DNA of 9,524 nucleotides. It comes from Rikenellaceae bacterium (GTDB lineage: Bacteria > Bacteroidota > Bacteroidia > Bacteroidales > Rikenellaceae). A model generated the notes under the pieces. That model saw only the letters and a program-made list of their open reading frames with translations. It had not been told where the DNA came from and did no database searches. This document shows positions 1-7,240 of this stretch, one piece after another. Position 1 is the first letter of the stretch. Each line of letters starts with the position of its first letter. The DNA is taken from the NCBI GenBank assembly GCA_020859875.1, contig JAJBVJ010000059.1, positions 1 through 9,524 on the forward strand. Reading direction: 5' to 3'. Both the position numbers and the translations under genes were made by a program.

Positions 1-11
1 ATTTTTACCCT

Positions 12-1250
12 ATGGTAAAAAAGGAGTGCAGCGAGAGCACCCACCGCGGGCTCGAAGAGTTGGCACGGGTGAAGGATTATTTCGCACTGAGGGACAAATA
101 CCTGGCAGAGTGCGGGAATCTATCCCCCAGGCACGGGCTGTTGTGGCAGGCAGTGTTCCATAACCTTTTCGGCAGCGATTACCTCTCCCTTAGGGCGGCT
201 GAAAGGTTTTTATCCCTGTACGGCGAGCGGGACGAGGATGCGGGGGAGATGATCTACATTTCGGCCCTCGACCGCCTCAGAAGGTTTCGCTACCGGGCGG
301 CCGCGGCGGATTACCGCAAACTGTTGGGCCTGCACCGGCAGGGTATGGATTCCGAAGAGATCGAAGAGGCTCGAAATAATCTGATGCTGTGCCGGGCGTT
401 GAAGGATGTGCCGCCCCAGATAATAGAACCAAACGGCGTCCGCCGGATACCGCTCGTAAAAACCCATCTGGGCCACCTGACCGCCAAGGTCGAAAGCGGC
501 GGCCACACCGGAAATTTCATCGTCGATACCGGGGCCAACTTCTCGACGGTAAGCTGCTCGGCGGCACGGTCGATGGGCCTCGGGATGGCCGCCTCGAAGA
601 TCGAGGTGGGGACGGCTACCGGCCTGCGGATCGAGTGTGCTTTGGCCCACGCCCCGCTGATGGATATATCGGGCATCGCCGTCCGCAATGCCGTATTCAT
701 CGTAATGGACGACTCTCATCTGGACTTCTCCCCGATAGGCTACTCGATCGAGGGAATAATCGGGCTCCCGGTGATACGGGGCCTGGGGGATGTGCAGTTC
801 ACCCCGGAGGCTCTCCGTATAGGCCACGTCCGCATCCCGCGCAGTGTCCACCGCAATATATGTCTCGAGGGGCTAATGCCCGTTGCGGAGGTTTACGGCC
901 GGGGCCAAAGGCTCTCCTTTACGCTCGATACCGGTGCCAACCAGTCGGAATATTCGTTCGGATATTACGACCGGAACAGCAAAGAGCTCGGGCGCCTGAC
1001 CGATCCGGTGAGCGGACTGCGCGGCGGCGGGGGAGGCGTGGTAGAAAACAGTACCCTTTTATTGAAGGACGAACCCCTCGGGGTCGGGGGCCGCAGGCTT
1101 ACCTCCGCTTGGATGAGCGTCTCGCTCGACGATTACGAATTTAGCCGCGGCAAGGACGGCAATCTGGGACTGGATGCACTGATGTCCAACGGAGGCTTTC
1201 CCCTCTCCTTCCGCCGGATGGCCCTCTATCCCGCAAAGGAACCGAAATGA
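12..1250 (+). CDS. Two-lobed retropepsin-like aspartic protease with helical N-terminal domain (5' end possibly outside window)
   Basis: Predicted aspartic peptidase of the retropepsin-like (clan AA) type. Two catalytic signatures are visible: FIVDTGANFS (Asp172) and FTLDTGANQS (Asp306). Each is followed by the hydrophobic-hydrophobic-Gly element expected near the end of a lobe (IIGLPV at 249-254 and NLGLDAL at 384-390). One chain therefore carries both halves of the active site, as in pepsin, whereas viral retropepsins dimerise. Residues 1-130 are helical and charged and could be TPR-like repeats. Related Bacteroidota proteins usually have a signal peptide, and none is visible here. The frame stays open upstream of the ATG to the window edge (residues F-Y-P), so the true start may lie outside. 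The substrate is unknown. No same-strand gene follows for about 6 kb, so within this window it stands alone. Confidence 0.8.
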   Translation: MVKKECSESTHRGLEELARVKDYFALRDKYLAECGNLSPRHGLLWQAVFHNLFGSDYLSLRAAERFLSLYGERDEDAGEMIYISALDRLRRFRYRAAAADYRKLLGLHRQGMDSEEIEEARNNLMLCRALKDVPPQIIEPNGVRRIPLVKTHLGHLTAKVESGGHTGNFIVDTGANFSTVSCSAARSMGLGMAASKIEVGTATGLRIECALAHAPLMDISGIAVRNAVFIVMDDSHLDFSPIGYSIEGIIGLPVIRGLGDVQFTPEALRIGHVRIPRSVHRNICLEGLMPVAEVYGRGQRLSFTLDTGANQSEYSFGYYDRNSKELGRLTDPVSGLRGGGGGVVENSTLLLKDEPLGVGGRRLTSAWMSVSLDDYEFSRGKDGNLGLDALMSNGGFPLSFRRMALYPAKEPK

Positions 1251-1277
1251 CGGCAGGGAAGGTAACGGTGTGGTGAG

Positions 1278-1317
1278 TTAGCTGTTATTCGCGAATTCTT
1301 TCCACTGATACAGCTAA
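1278..1317. repeat. 8-bp inverted repeat enclosing a 10-bp palindrome
   Basis: TTAGCTGT (1278-1285) and its exact complement ACAGCTAA (1310-1317) flank a 24-base loop. The loop contains the perfect palindrome ATTCGCGAAT (1287-1296). It lies 28 bases after the protease stop codon. There is no T-run after the right arm, so it is not a standard intrinsic terminator. It could be a weak transcription end, a protein-binding site or the left edge of the repeat region that follows. Confidence 0.4.
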
Positions 1318-1330
1318 AATGGCGGATTTG

Positions 1331-1357
1331 TTGACCTTCGGTCTTCCTCCTCCTTGC
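1331..1357. repeat. Direct repeat, copy 1 (27 bp)
   Basis: This 27-base segment begins TTGACCTTCGGTCTTCC and is identical to 1461-1487, exactly 130 bases downstream. The preceding bases are also related (GCTAAAATGGCGGATT from 1313 against GCTAAAAACGGCGGGATT from 1441), so the repeated unit is really about 45 bases with small differences. It contains an internal short palindrome, GACCTTCGGTC. Read on the minus strand it encodes a Lys/Glu/Arg-rich peptide. I treat that reading as a by-product of an intergenic repeat. Confidence 0.75.
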
Positions 1358-1460
1358 TCGTCAAAAGTCGATCTTCGCTCGTTTTCCCCCCTCGCTCATC
1401 CGTCGGGTGATCTCCCTCACGCAACTTGATTCCTGCTTTGGCTAAAAACGGCGGGATTAT

Positions 1461-1487
1461 TTGACCTTCGGTCTTCCTCCTCCTTGC
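1461..1487. repeat. Direct repeat, copy 2 (27 bp)
   Basis: Exact second copy of 1331-1357, with the imperfect upstream extension starting at 1441. The sequences that follow differ between the copies: copy 1 runs into TCGTCAAAAG, copy 2 into GGGATCGAGC. The repeat core is therefore conserved while its flank is not. A 12-base piece continuing from this copy (TCCTCCTTGCGG, 1478-1489) recurs at 1795-1806. Confidence 0.75.
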
Positions 1488-1598
1488 GGGATCGAGCCTG
1501 CGAGCAGTCTCTACTCCCGCTTCGTTCGTCGTTTGGCTTTGCTCTTGCTGCGACCGGTTTCGCCGAAAGGGAGATCTTGTTATTAGGTCAGGCCGAGC

Positions 1599-1617
1599 GC
1601 CGAAGGCCAAACGGCCC
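1599..1617. repeat. GC-rich palindromic motif, left copy
   Basis: GCCGAAGGCCAAACGGCCCT. The GGCC...GGCC core can form a small hairpin. Almost the same sequence, one A shorter, occurs at 9396-9414 inside the intergenic element at the other end of the window. This points to a dispersed repeat family in this genome. Nothing links it to a particular gene here. Confidence 0.55.
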
Positions 1618-1632
1618 TTTGTCGGTGTCTAT

Positions 1633-1774
1633 AAAATCAAGGGGAAGGAAGCGTTAAAAAGCCCTAATGTGTTTGAGGTTTATGCGGTCTTCGCATAAAC
1701 CGAGTGTAGAGGCTTTAGCTTCCGGCCGCAGGTTTTACAGACGAAAAACCGACAATCAGGCCTTGATTTTTTTT
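1633..1774 (+). ncRNA. Candidate structured RNA or structured terminator (nested inverted repeats ending in T8)
   Basis: Four pairings nest without conflict. AAAATCAAGG (1633-1642) is the exact complement of CCTTGATTTT (1761-1770). AAAGCC (1658-1663) pairs with GGCTTT (1711-1716). GGTTTATGCG (1677-1686) pairs perfectly with CGCATAAACC (1692-1701) across a 5-base loop. GGTTTT (1731-1736) pairs with AAAACC (1745-1750). The last strand of the outer stem runs into eight Ts (1767-1774), as a plus-strand intrinsic terminator would. The layout is that of a closed multi-branch RNA of about 140 nucleotides. I recognise no known RNA family. It could equally be a dispersed DNA repeat with palindromic parts. 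No promoter was identified. Confidence 0.3.
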
Positions 1775-1794
1775 GGTACTTTTTAAGTTCCTTT

Positions 1795-1837
1795 TCCTCC
1801 TTGCGGCTCAGGCTGCTCCGAGTAATACTCGGCAGCC
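1795..1837. repeat. Third partial repeat copy followed by a bulged hairpin
   Basis: TCCTCCTTGCGG (1795-1806) matches 1478-1489 exactly. It is followed by an inverted repeat (1811-1837): GGCTGC-TC-CGAGT pairs with ACTCGGCAGCC across the loop AAT, leaving a two-base bulge. The surrounding 1838-1940 holds nothing I recognise. A 71-codon minus-strand reading frame covers 1680-1895, but it runs through the repeats and hairpins and I do not call it a gene. Confidence 0.45.
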
Positions 1838-1940
1838 TTCGCTCCGCTGCGTCGGTTGTATCAAGACAAAAAGTGCCGAAGCAAGAACCTGGCACTTAAT
1901 TAGGCGAGCCGGTAGGGAAAAAACCTAATGCATGGAAAGG

Positions 1941-2990
1941 TCAGGTTTCAGGCAGGCAGACGGCCGGTATTTTAGTCCATACATCTTTGGGCCGACGACC
2001 ATAACCTCTTTTTCCGGCAAAGTAGGTAACGAAACGCACGAGATAGAACAATACGGCGGGATCGATCGATGCCAGGGGCGGGAAGAAAATTCGGGTGATA
2101 TTTCCCGTTTCGAGGCAGAAAATAATCCATCTGTTCCAAATGTAAGCTCTCAGCATGGCTCGGTCGTAAATTCGTGCCCTCCGGTTTGCCTCTATTTTTT
2201 ACGGCACCACCGTCCGAGCTCCGCCGGATCGGTAGTATCGCAAACGGTTTCGACACCGTTGTGGAAGGTCTGCCGGTGTAGGTCGAGCTTATGCTCGCTC
2301 GCCTCGATGCCAAGCCGGGCGAGCTTCCGGCCTTACCGGTTACCGAAACATTATTCGTATGCCACCGGTCAAAAAACAGGCGACGGGGAAGGTTCGCCAT
2401 CCCGGTTTTGGGGGCGAAGCGAGTCCATAGTTCGTAGTCCTCGCCCTTGTATATGCCGGATCGTAGGGATTCTCTTCGAGCAGCCGGGCGCGGAGCATAA
2501 CCGATAGATGGGAAAAAAAGCACCGAAAAAAGCAGATCGATCTTTATTTCGCCGTCTCGCACAATGTTTCGCATCTTCCCGGCGGGCCTGCCAAGCCGGT
2601 CGATCCTCCCGGCCCCGGTTCCGCGTACACCGATCTGCGGATGGGCTTCCATAAAAGCCACCTGGCGCTCGAGGCGTCGGGGATGGCAAAGGTCGTCCCT
2701 GCCCATGCGGCGATGTAGCGGCCCCGGCATACTGCGGCACCCTTCTTCATGGAAGCCGCGATACCCATGTTGGATTCATTGTGGACGATAACGATGCGGG
2801 GATCGGTATAAGAATCGATGACGGCGGCGCTCCGGTCTGTGGAACAGTCGTTTACTATGACAAGCTCCATGTCTGCGAACGTCTGCCCGGTACACTCCCG
2901 ATAGCGGCAGAAAGATACTCCCACACAATTGTATACGGGCATCGGTACCGACACGAGGGGCAGCCTTGCCCGGGTTGATTCTCCGACCAT
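1941..2990 (-). pseudogene. Family 2 glycosyltransferase, disrupted by seven frame switches
   Basis: The remnant follows the usual order of a roughly 350-residue GT2 enzyme, which transfers a sugar from a nucleotide-sugar donor, often in surface polysaccharide synthesis. Pieces on the minus strand, by 5' end: 2990 LPLVSVPMPVYNC; 2923 WEYLSAAIGSVPG; 2885 QTFADMELVIVNDCSTDRS, holding the donor-binding NDCSTD; 2697 DDLCHPRRLERQVAFM, the DxD-region equivalent; 2498 MLRARLLEENPYDPAY; 2448 KGEDYELWTRF, the conserved ED-containing segment; 2326 KLARLGIEASEHKLDLHRQ; about 2195 IEANRRARIYDRAMLRAY and a hydrophobic tail to the stop at 1941. Each piece sits in a different frame from the one before. One junction is an A6 run (T6 on plus, 2195-2200) where one more A would restore the frame. 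The neighbouring genes are intact, so local decay is likelier than poor sequence. I infer no active product. Confidence 0.85.
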
Positions 2991-3061
2991 TGGGCAAAGG
3001 TACTCTTTTTGGGACTATTTATCTTAATAAGCAGCCGTATGAAGGGCCGGGGGGACGCCCG

Positions 3062-4495
3062 TCAGATCTCCTTGCGCAGCCGTGCCACGGGAATCCCGAG
3101 CATTTCGCGGTACTTTGCCACAGTGCGGCGTGCGATCTGGTAACCCTTTTCGTTGAGGATGTCCATCAGCACCTCGTCCGTAAGCGGCTTGCGCTTGTCT
3201 TCGTCGCGGATACATTCCGAAAGGATGTTCTTTATCTCGTACGACGACACCTCCGCGCCGCTGTCGGTGTGCATCGCCTCGGAAAAGAGCTGCTTGAGGG
3301 GGATTATCCCGAAATGGGTCTGGATATATTTGCTGTTGACCACCCGCGATATGGTCGAAACGTCGAGCCCCGTGCGGTCGGCGATATCCTTGAGGATCAT
3401 GGGGCGCAGCTTGCCCAGGTCGCCGTCTTCGAAATATCCCCTCTGGTAGTTGAATATCTCGGTCATAGTACGCATGAGTGTATCCTGCCGCTGCTTGATC
3501 GCCGATATGAACCATTTGGCCGAGTCTATCTTACTCTTTACGAATTGGATCGTCTCCTTGTCCTCTTCGCGCTTGGCGACCCCGCCCGATCCGGCCATCT
3601 CCTGCATCATCTCCATGTACCGGCGGCTCACGCGCACCTCGGGAACCGTGCCGGCATTGAGCCGCAGTTCCAGCTCTTCGCCGCTGTTGTCCAGGATGAA
3701 ATCGGGAATAATATAGGGCAGGGCGTCGTTCCCCCCCTCGTTATGCAGGTTGCCGGGTTTGGGGGAGAGACTGATGATCTCTTCGATGGCATCGCGGAAT
3801 TCGTCCTCGCCCACCCCCCGCCGGGACCGCAGTTTCTCGTAGTGCTTTTTGGAAAACTCGGTGAAATAGTTGGAGAGTATCTTTTTGGCCAGTTTGCGGG
3901 CCGGCGTATTTAGCGGGCGGCTGCCCAGCTGCAGCAGCAGGCATTCCTGCAGCGTGCGGGCCCCTACCCCTGCCGGTTCCAGCTGCTGTATCTCTTTAAG
4001 GATCTCTTCGAGCTCCTCCCCGGTGGTCTCCACTCCGAGGCTGAATGCAATGTCGTCGGCAATGGACGAGAGCTCCCTGCGCAGATAACCGTCCTCCTCG
4101 ATGCTTCCGATAAGGTACTTGGCCAGCCCCTCCTGCCTCGGGGAGAGGCTGCGGAAGCCTATCTGCTCCTCGAGCGATTCGCTGAGCGAACGTCCGCGGG
4201 TGATGTATACGTTATAGGGTTTGTCGTCGCGCGAAAAGTTGTTGGCATGGTAGCGGTAACTCGGGGTGTCGTCGTTCAAAAAATCGTCCATGGTCACCTC
4301 CTCCTTCTGCTCCTCCTCTTCCTTGGCCTCCTGGCTGACGGCTTCTTCCTCCAGTACGGGGTTTTCTTCTATCTCCTGTTTTATCCGCTGTTCGAGTTGG
4401 ATAGTAGGCAGTTCCAGCAGTTTGATCATCTGGATCTGCTGCGGCGAGAGTTTTTGCAGGAGTTTCTGAACCTGCTTCTGGCTTATTGCTGACAT
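3062..4495 (-). CDS. rpoN: RNA polymerase sigma-54 factor
   Basis: Sigma-54 directs RNA polymerase to -24/-12 promoters and needs an ATP-driven enhancer-binding activator to open DNA. The 477 residues have the full family layout. A Gln/Leu-rich region I is at 1-48 (QKQVQKLLQKLSPQQIQ, then LLELP and EIEENPVLEEE). A short, very acidic region II linker runs from about 49 to 75. The core-binding domain spans roughly 105-290. A helix-turn-helix part is at about 378-405 (DVSTISRVVNSKYIQTHFG), and the RpoN box ARRTVAKYRE is at 455-464. The length is normal. It lies 112 bases downstream of asnS on the same strand. No clear terminator or promoter is visible between them, so co-transcription is likely. 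No enhancer-binding activator gene is in the window. Confidence 0.97.
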   Translation of the reverse strand: MSAISQKQVQKLLQKLSPQQIQMIKLLELPTIQLEQRIKQEIEENPVLEEEAVSQEAKEEEEQKEEVTMDDFLNDDTPSYRYHANNFSRDDKPYNVYITRGRSLSESLEEQIGFRSLSPRQEGLAKYLIGSIEEDGYLRRELSSIADDIAFSLGVETTGEELEEILKEIQQLEPAGVGARTLQECLLLQLGSRPLNTPARKLAKKILSNYFTEFSKKHYEKLRSRRGVGEDEFRDAIEEIISLSPKPGNLHNEGGNDALPYIIPDFILDNSGEELELRLNAGTVPEVRVSRRYMEMMQEMAGSGGVAKREEDKETIQFVKSKIDSAKWFISAIKQRQDTLMRTMTEIFNYQRGYFEDGDLGKLRPMILKDIADRTGLDVSTISRVVNSKYIQTHFGIIPLKQLFSEAMHTDSGAEVSSYEIKNILSECIRDEDKRKPLTDEVLMDILNEKGYQIARRTVAKYREMLGIPVARLRKEI

Positions 4496-4607
4496 CTTAC
4501 GTCTATCGATTAAGGAAATTGTACTTATCTACACTTACCGTTCGTTCACACTCTATCTTCAAATACGACTCCCAATAACCGGACTATGGCGACCCGGGCC
4601 GGGCCGA

Positions 4608-6008
<1,401 letters not shown>

Positions 6009-6021
6009 CTTACTGTTCGTT

Positions 6022-6055
6022 TATATTTATACTTCCGGATTTCGAAATATGCAAA
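6022..6055 (-). promoter_or_regulatory. Possible Bacteroidota-type promoter for asnS
   Basis: On the minus strand TTTG (6055-6052) is followed after 20 bases by TATAAATA (6029-6022). The spacing suits the Bacteroidota -33/-7 arrangement. The second box matches TAnnTTTG only at its TA, however, and it sits just 13 bases before the asnS start codon. That would give an unusually short leader. Weak call. Confidence 0.25.
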
Positions 6056-6095
6056 TATCGTCATTTTTTCGCAAAGGGCCCCTGCAGCCACCCGC

Positions 6096-6124
6096 AAAAA
6101 CAGACCGCCGGGCCGGCGGTCTGT
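6096..6124 (-). terminator. Intrinsic terminator of the lipoprotein gene
   Basis: ACAGACCGCCGG (6100-6111) and CCGGCGGTCTGT (6113-6124) are exact complements around one central base, giving a stem of about 10 bp with a short GC loop. On the minus strand the hairpin is followed by a run of Ts (five As on plus, 6096-6100). It lies 30 bases beyond the stop codon of the minus-strand lipoprotein. This would separate that gene from asnS, which is read in the same direction just downstream. Confidence 0.85.
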
Positions 6125-6154
6125 TCCCGTATATTCACTCCTGAGGCCGAAGGG

Positions 6155-7114
6155 CTATCCGTTGACCGAATAGCCGTTGTAGGATATTATAAGCGACAGG
6201 TAGCAGGTGCCGCTGCTGGAGGCATCGAACCAGGTATATTTCACCCGGGTGTCCGGCATCTCCTCCTCGGTGAACTCGGATCGTTCCACCTGCACGTATT
6301 CCACTCCGCCGAAAATATACCACAGGTAGCAGCGGGGCTTGTATTTGAGATCTTTGGCGGTATATTTCACATTGTAGTCGGCATATACCGGCACCCCCTC
6401 GCCCTCACCGCTCACCATGATCGTCGACATGAACATATCGTCCCAGTGAAAAGTGCCGTCGCCGGGCATGGTCACCTCGTAGCGGAAAGGCCACCGGGAT
6501 GCATACTGCTCGTAACCGTCGTAGTAGGCGGTGGAGTAACCTTCCACCGTCCAGTTGTTGGCGGCGGAGGTACCCGTTATAGTATAGCGGTCGAACCTGC
6601 TAATATATTTCACCCTGCCCGAGGTATATACAACATCGTAACCCTCGCTGGGAACCGTGACCTCCCAGCTTCGGTTCTCGTCCAGCTCGTCGAGCATCCA
6701 TCCGTCGGTGTCTATCGTTATATCTCCCGAGCGGTAATACCGCTCCTTCTCGGCAGCCGTCGTAGACCGGAAATCGAGAGTCCATTCGTTCCCCGAGCGG
6801 ATCACTTCGCACCCGGTGCCGAAAAGACGCTCCATGAGGTTTACCCACTCTTCATCCTCGCCGTCTTCACTGCCGTCGCCGCCGATATTGACCTCCACGT
6901 CCGCGTAGCTTTTTCCTTCGGCATCAGCTGTGGCTATCAGCGTATTGAGCTTCAGGGCCAGCACCATGGGATCCATATCGAGGTCGGCCTGCACTTTGGC
7001 CTTATCGTATATCCGCACGCCCGGCTCGACCACCGAAGGTTCGACCGAATCGTTGTTCATACAGGAGGGAATAAGCAATAAAGCAGGGATGAGAATCAGG
7101 AAAAAATTTTTCAT
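6155..7114 (-). CDS. Predicted lipoprotein of unknown function
   Basis: A 319-residue protein with a lipoprotein signal peptide, MKNFFLILIPALLLIPSC. Cys18 would be the lipidated residue, although proline at -2 is unusual for the lipobox. After the Cys comes MNNDSVEP, which lacks the strongly acidic run typical of Bacteroidota surface-export signals, so periplasmic-side attachment is as likely as surface exposure. An acidic stretch is at about 78-89 (GGDGSEDGEDEE). The remainder alternates short Tyr/Trp/Thr-rich segments and is probably beta-rich. I recognise no family. The frame opens at 7165 and has another Met at 7129. I chose 7114 because the promoter at 7163-7193 should start RNA near 7157, which excludes 7165; 7129 remains possible. 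It is divergent from the DUF4954 gene and ends in a strong terminator. Confidence 0.8.
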   Translation of the reverse strand: MKNFFLILIPALLLIPSCMNNDSVEPSVVEPGVRIYDKAKVQADLDMDPMVLALKLNTLIATADAEGKSYADVEVNIGGDGSEDGEDEEWVNLMERLFGTGCEVIRSGNEWTLDFRSTTAAEKERYYRSGDITIDTDGWMLDELDENRSWEVTVPSEGYDVVYTSGRVKYISRFDRYTITGTSAANNWTVEGYSTAYYDGYEQYASRWPFRYEVTMPGDGTFHWDDMFMSTIMVSGEGEGVPVYADYNVKYTAKDLKYKPRCYLWYIFGGVEYVQVERSEFTEEEMPDTRVKYTWFDASSSGTCYLSLIISYNGYSVNG

Positions 7115-7162
7115 TATGTCTTTTTTCATTAAATTCGATGCCGCCGTGATGAAATACAGATG

Positions 7163-7193
7163 CAAATATAAACGTTAACGGTGTAAGTTCGAA
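7163..7193 (-). promoter_or_regulatory. Promoter of the lipoprotein gene
   Basis: On the minus strand TTCG (7193-7190) is followed after 19 bases by TATATTTG (7170-7163), a full match to the Bacteroidota -7 consensus TAnnTTTG. The upstream box matches TTTG at three of four bases. The expected RNA start near 7157 gives a leader of about 40 bases to the ATG at 7114. Its upstream box overlaps that of the divergent promoter. Confidence 0.55.
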
Positions 7194-7219
7194 TTTATTT
7201 TGCCTTAATATTAACTTTG
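7188..7219 (+). promoter_or_regulatory. Promoter of the DUF4954 gene
   Basis: TTCG (7188-7191) is followed after 20 bases by TAACTTTG (7212-7219), a full match to TAnnTTTG. The expected start near 7226 gives a leader of about 15 bases to the ATG at 7241. Together with the minus-strand promoter it shares the palindrome TTCGAA (7188-7193). A second palindrome, CGTTAACG (7173-7180), lies in the spacer of the other promoter and might bind a regulator. Confidence 0.5.
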
Positions 7220-7240
7220 CCGGCCAAACCTCCCTGACCC

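Noticed and set aside
1314..1610. 98-codon minus-strand reading frame, rich in Arg, Glu and Lys
   Set aside because: It consists mostly of the two direct-repeat copies and their flanks. The charged peptide is what the repeat encodes in that frame, with no family resemblance or start signal.
1680..1895. 71-codon minus-strand frame with a CKTCGRK motif resembling half a zinc ribbon
   Set aside because: It runs across the hairpins and the T8 tract of the structured region and has only one Cys pair. The low-complexity Lys/Glu part comes from repeat sequence.
1890..1906. TGGCAC followed at the right distance by TAGGC, resembling a sigma-54 promoter
   Set aside because: The -12 half is wrong at key positions and no plus-strand gene follows.
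1251..1940. Possible CRISPR array, because of spaced direct repeats
   Set aside because: There are only two full copies with a 103-base gap, and the repeat lies in unrelated intergenic sequence with no cas genes in the window.
1932..2507. 191-codon plus-strand frame opposite the glycosyltransferase remnant
   Set aside because: The minus strand carries recognisable GT2 motifs throughout this stretch. The plus-strand peptide is compositionally odd and has no motif.
2966..3913. 315-codon plus-strand frame opposite rpoN
   Set aside because: This is an antisense shadow of rpoN, whose minus-strand reading has all sigma-54 domains.
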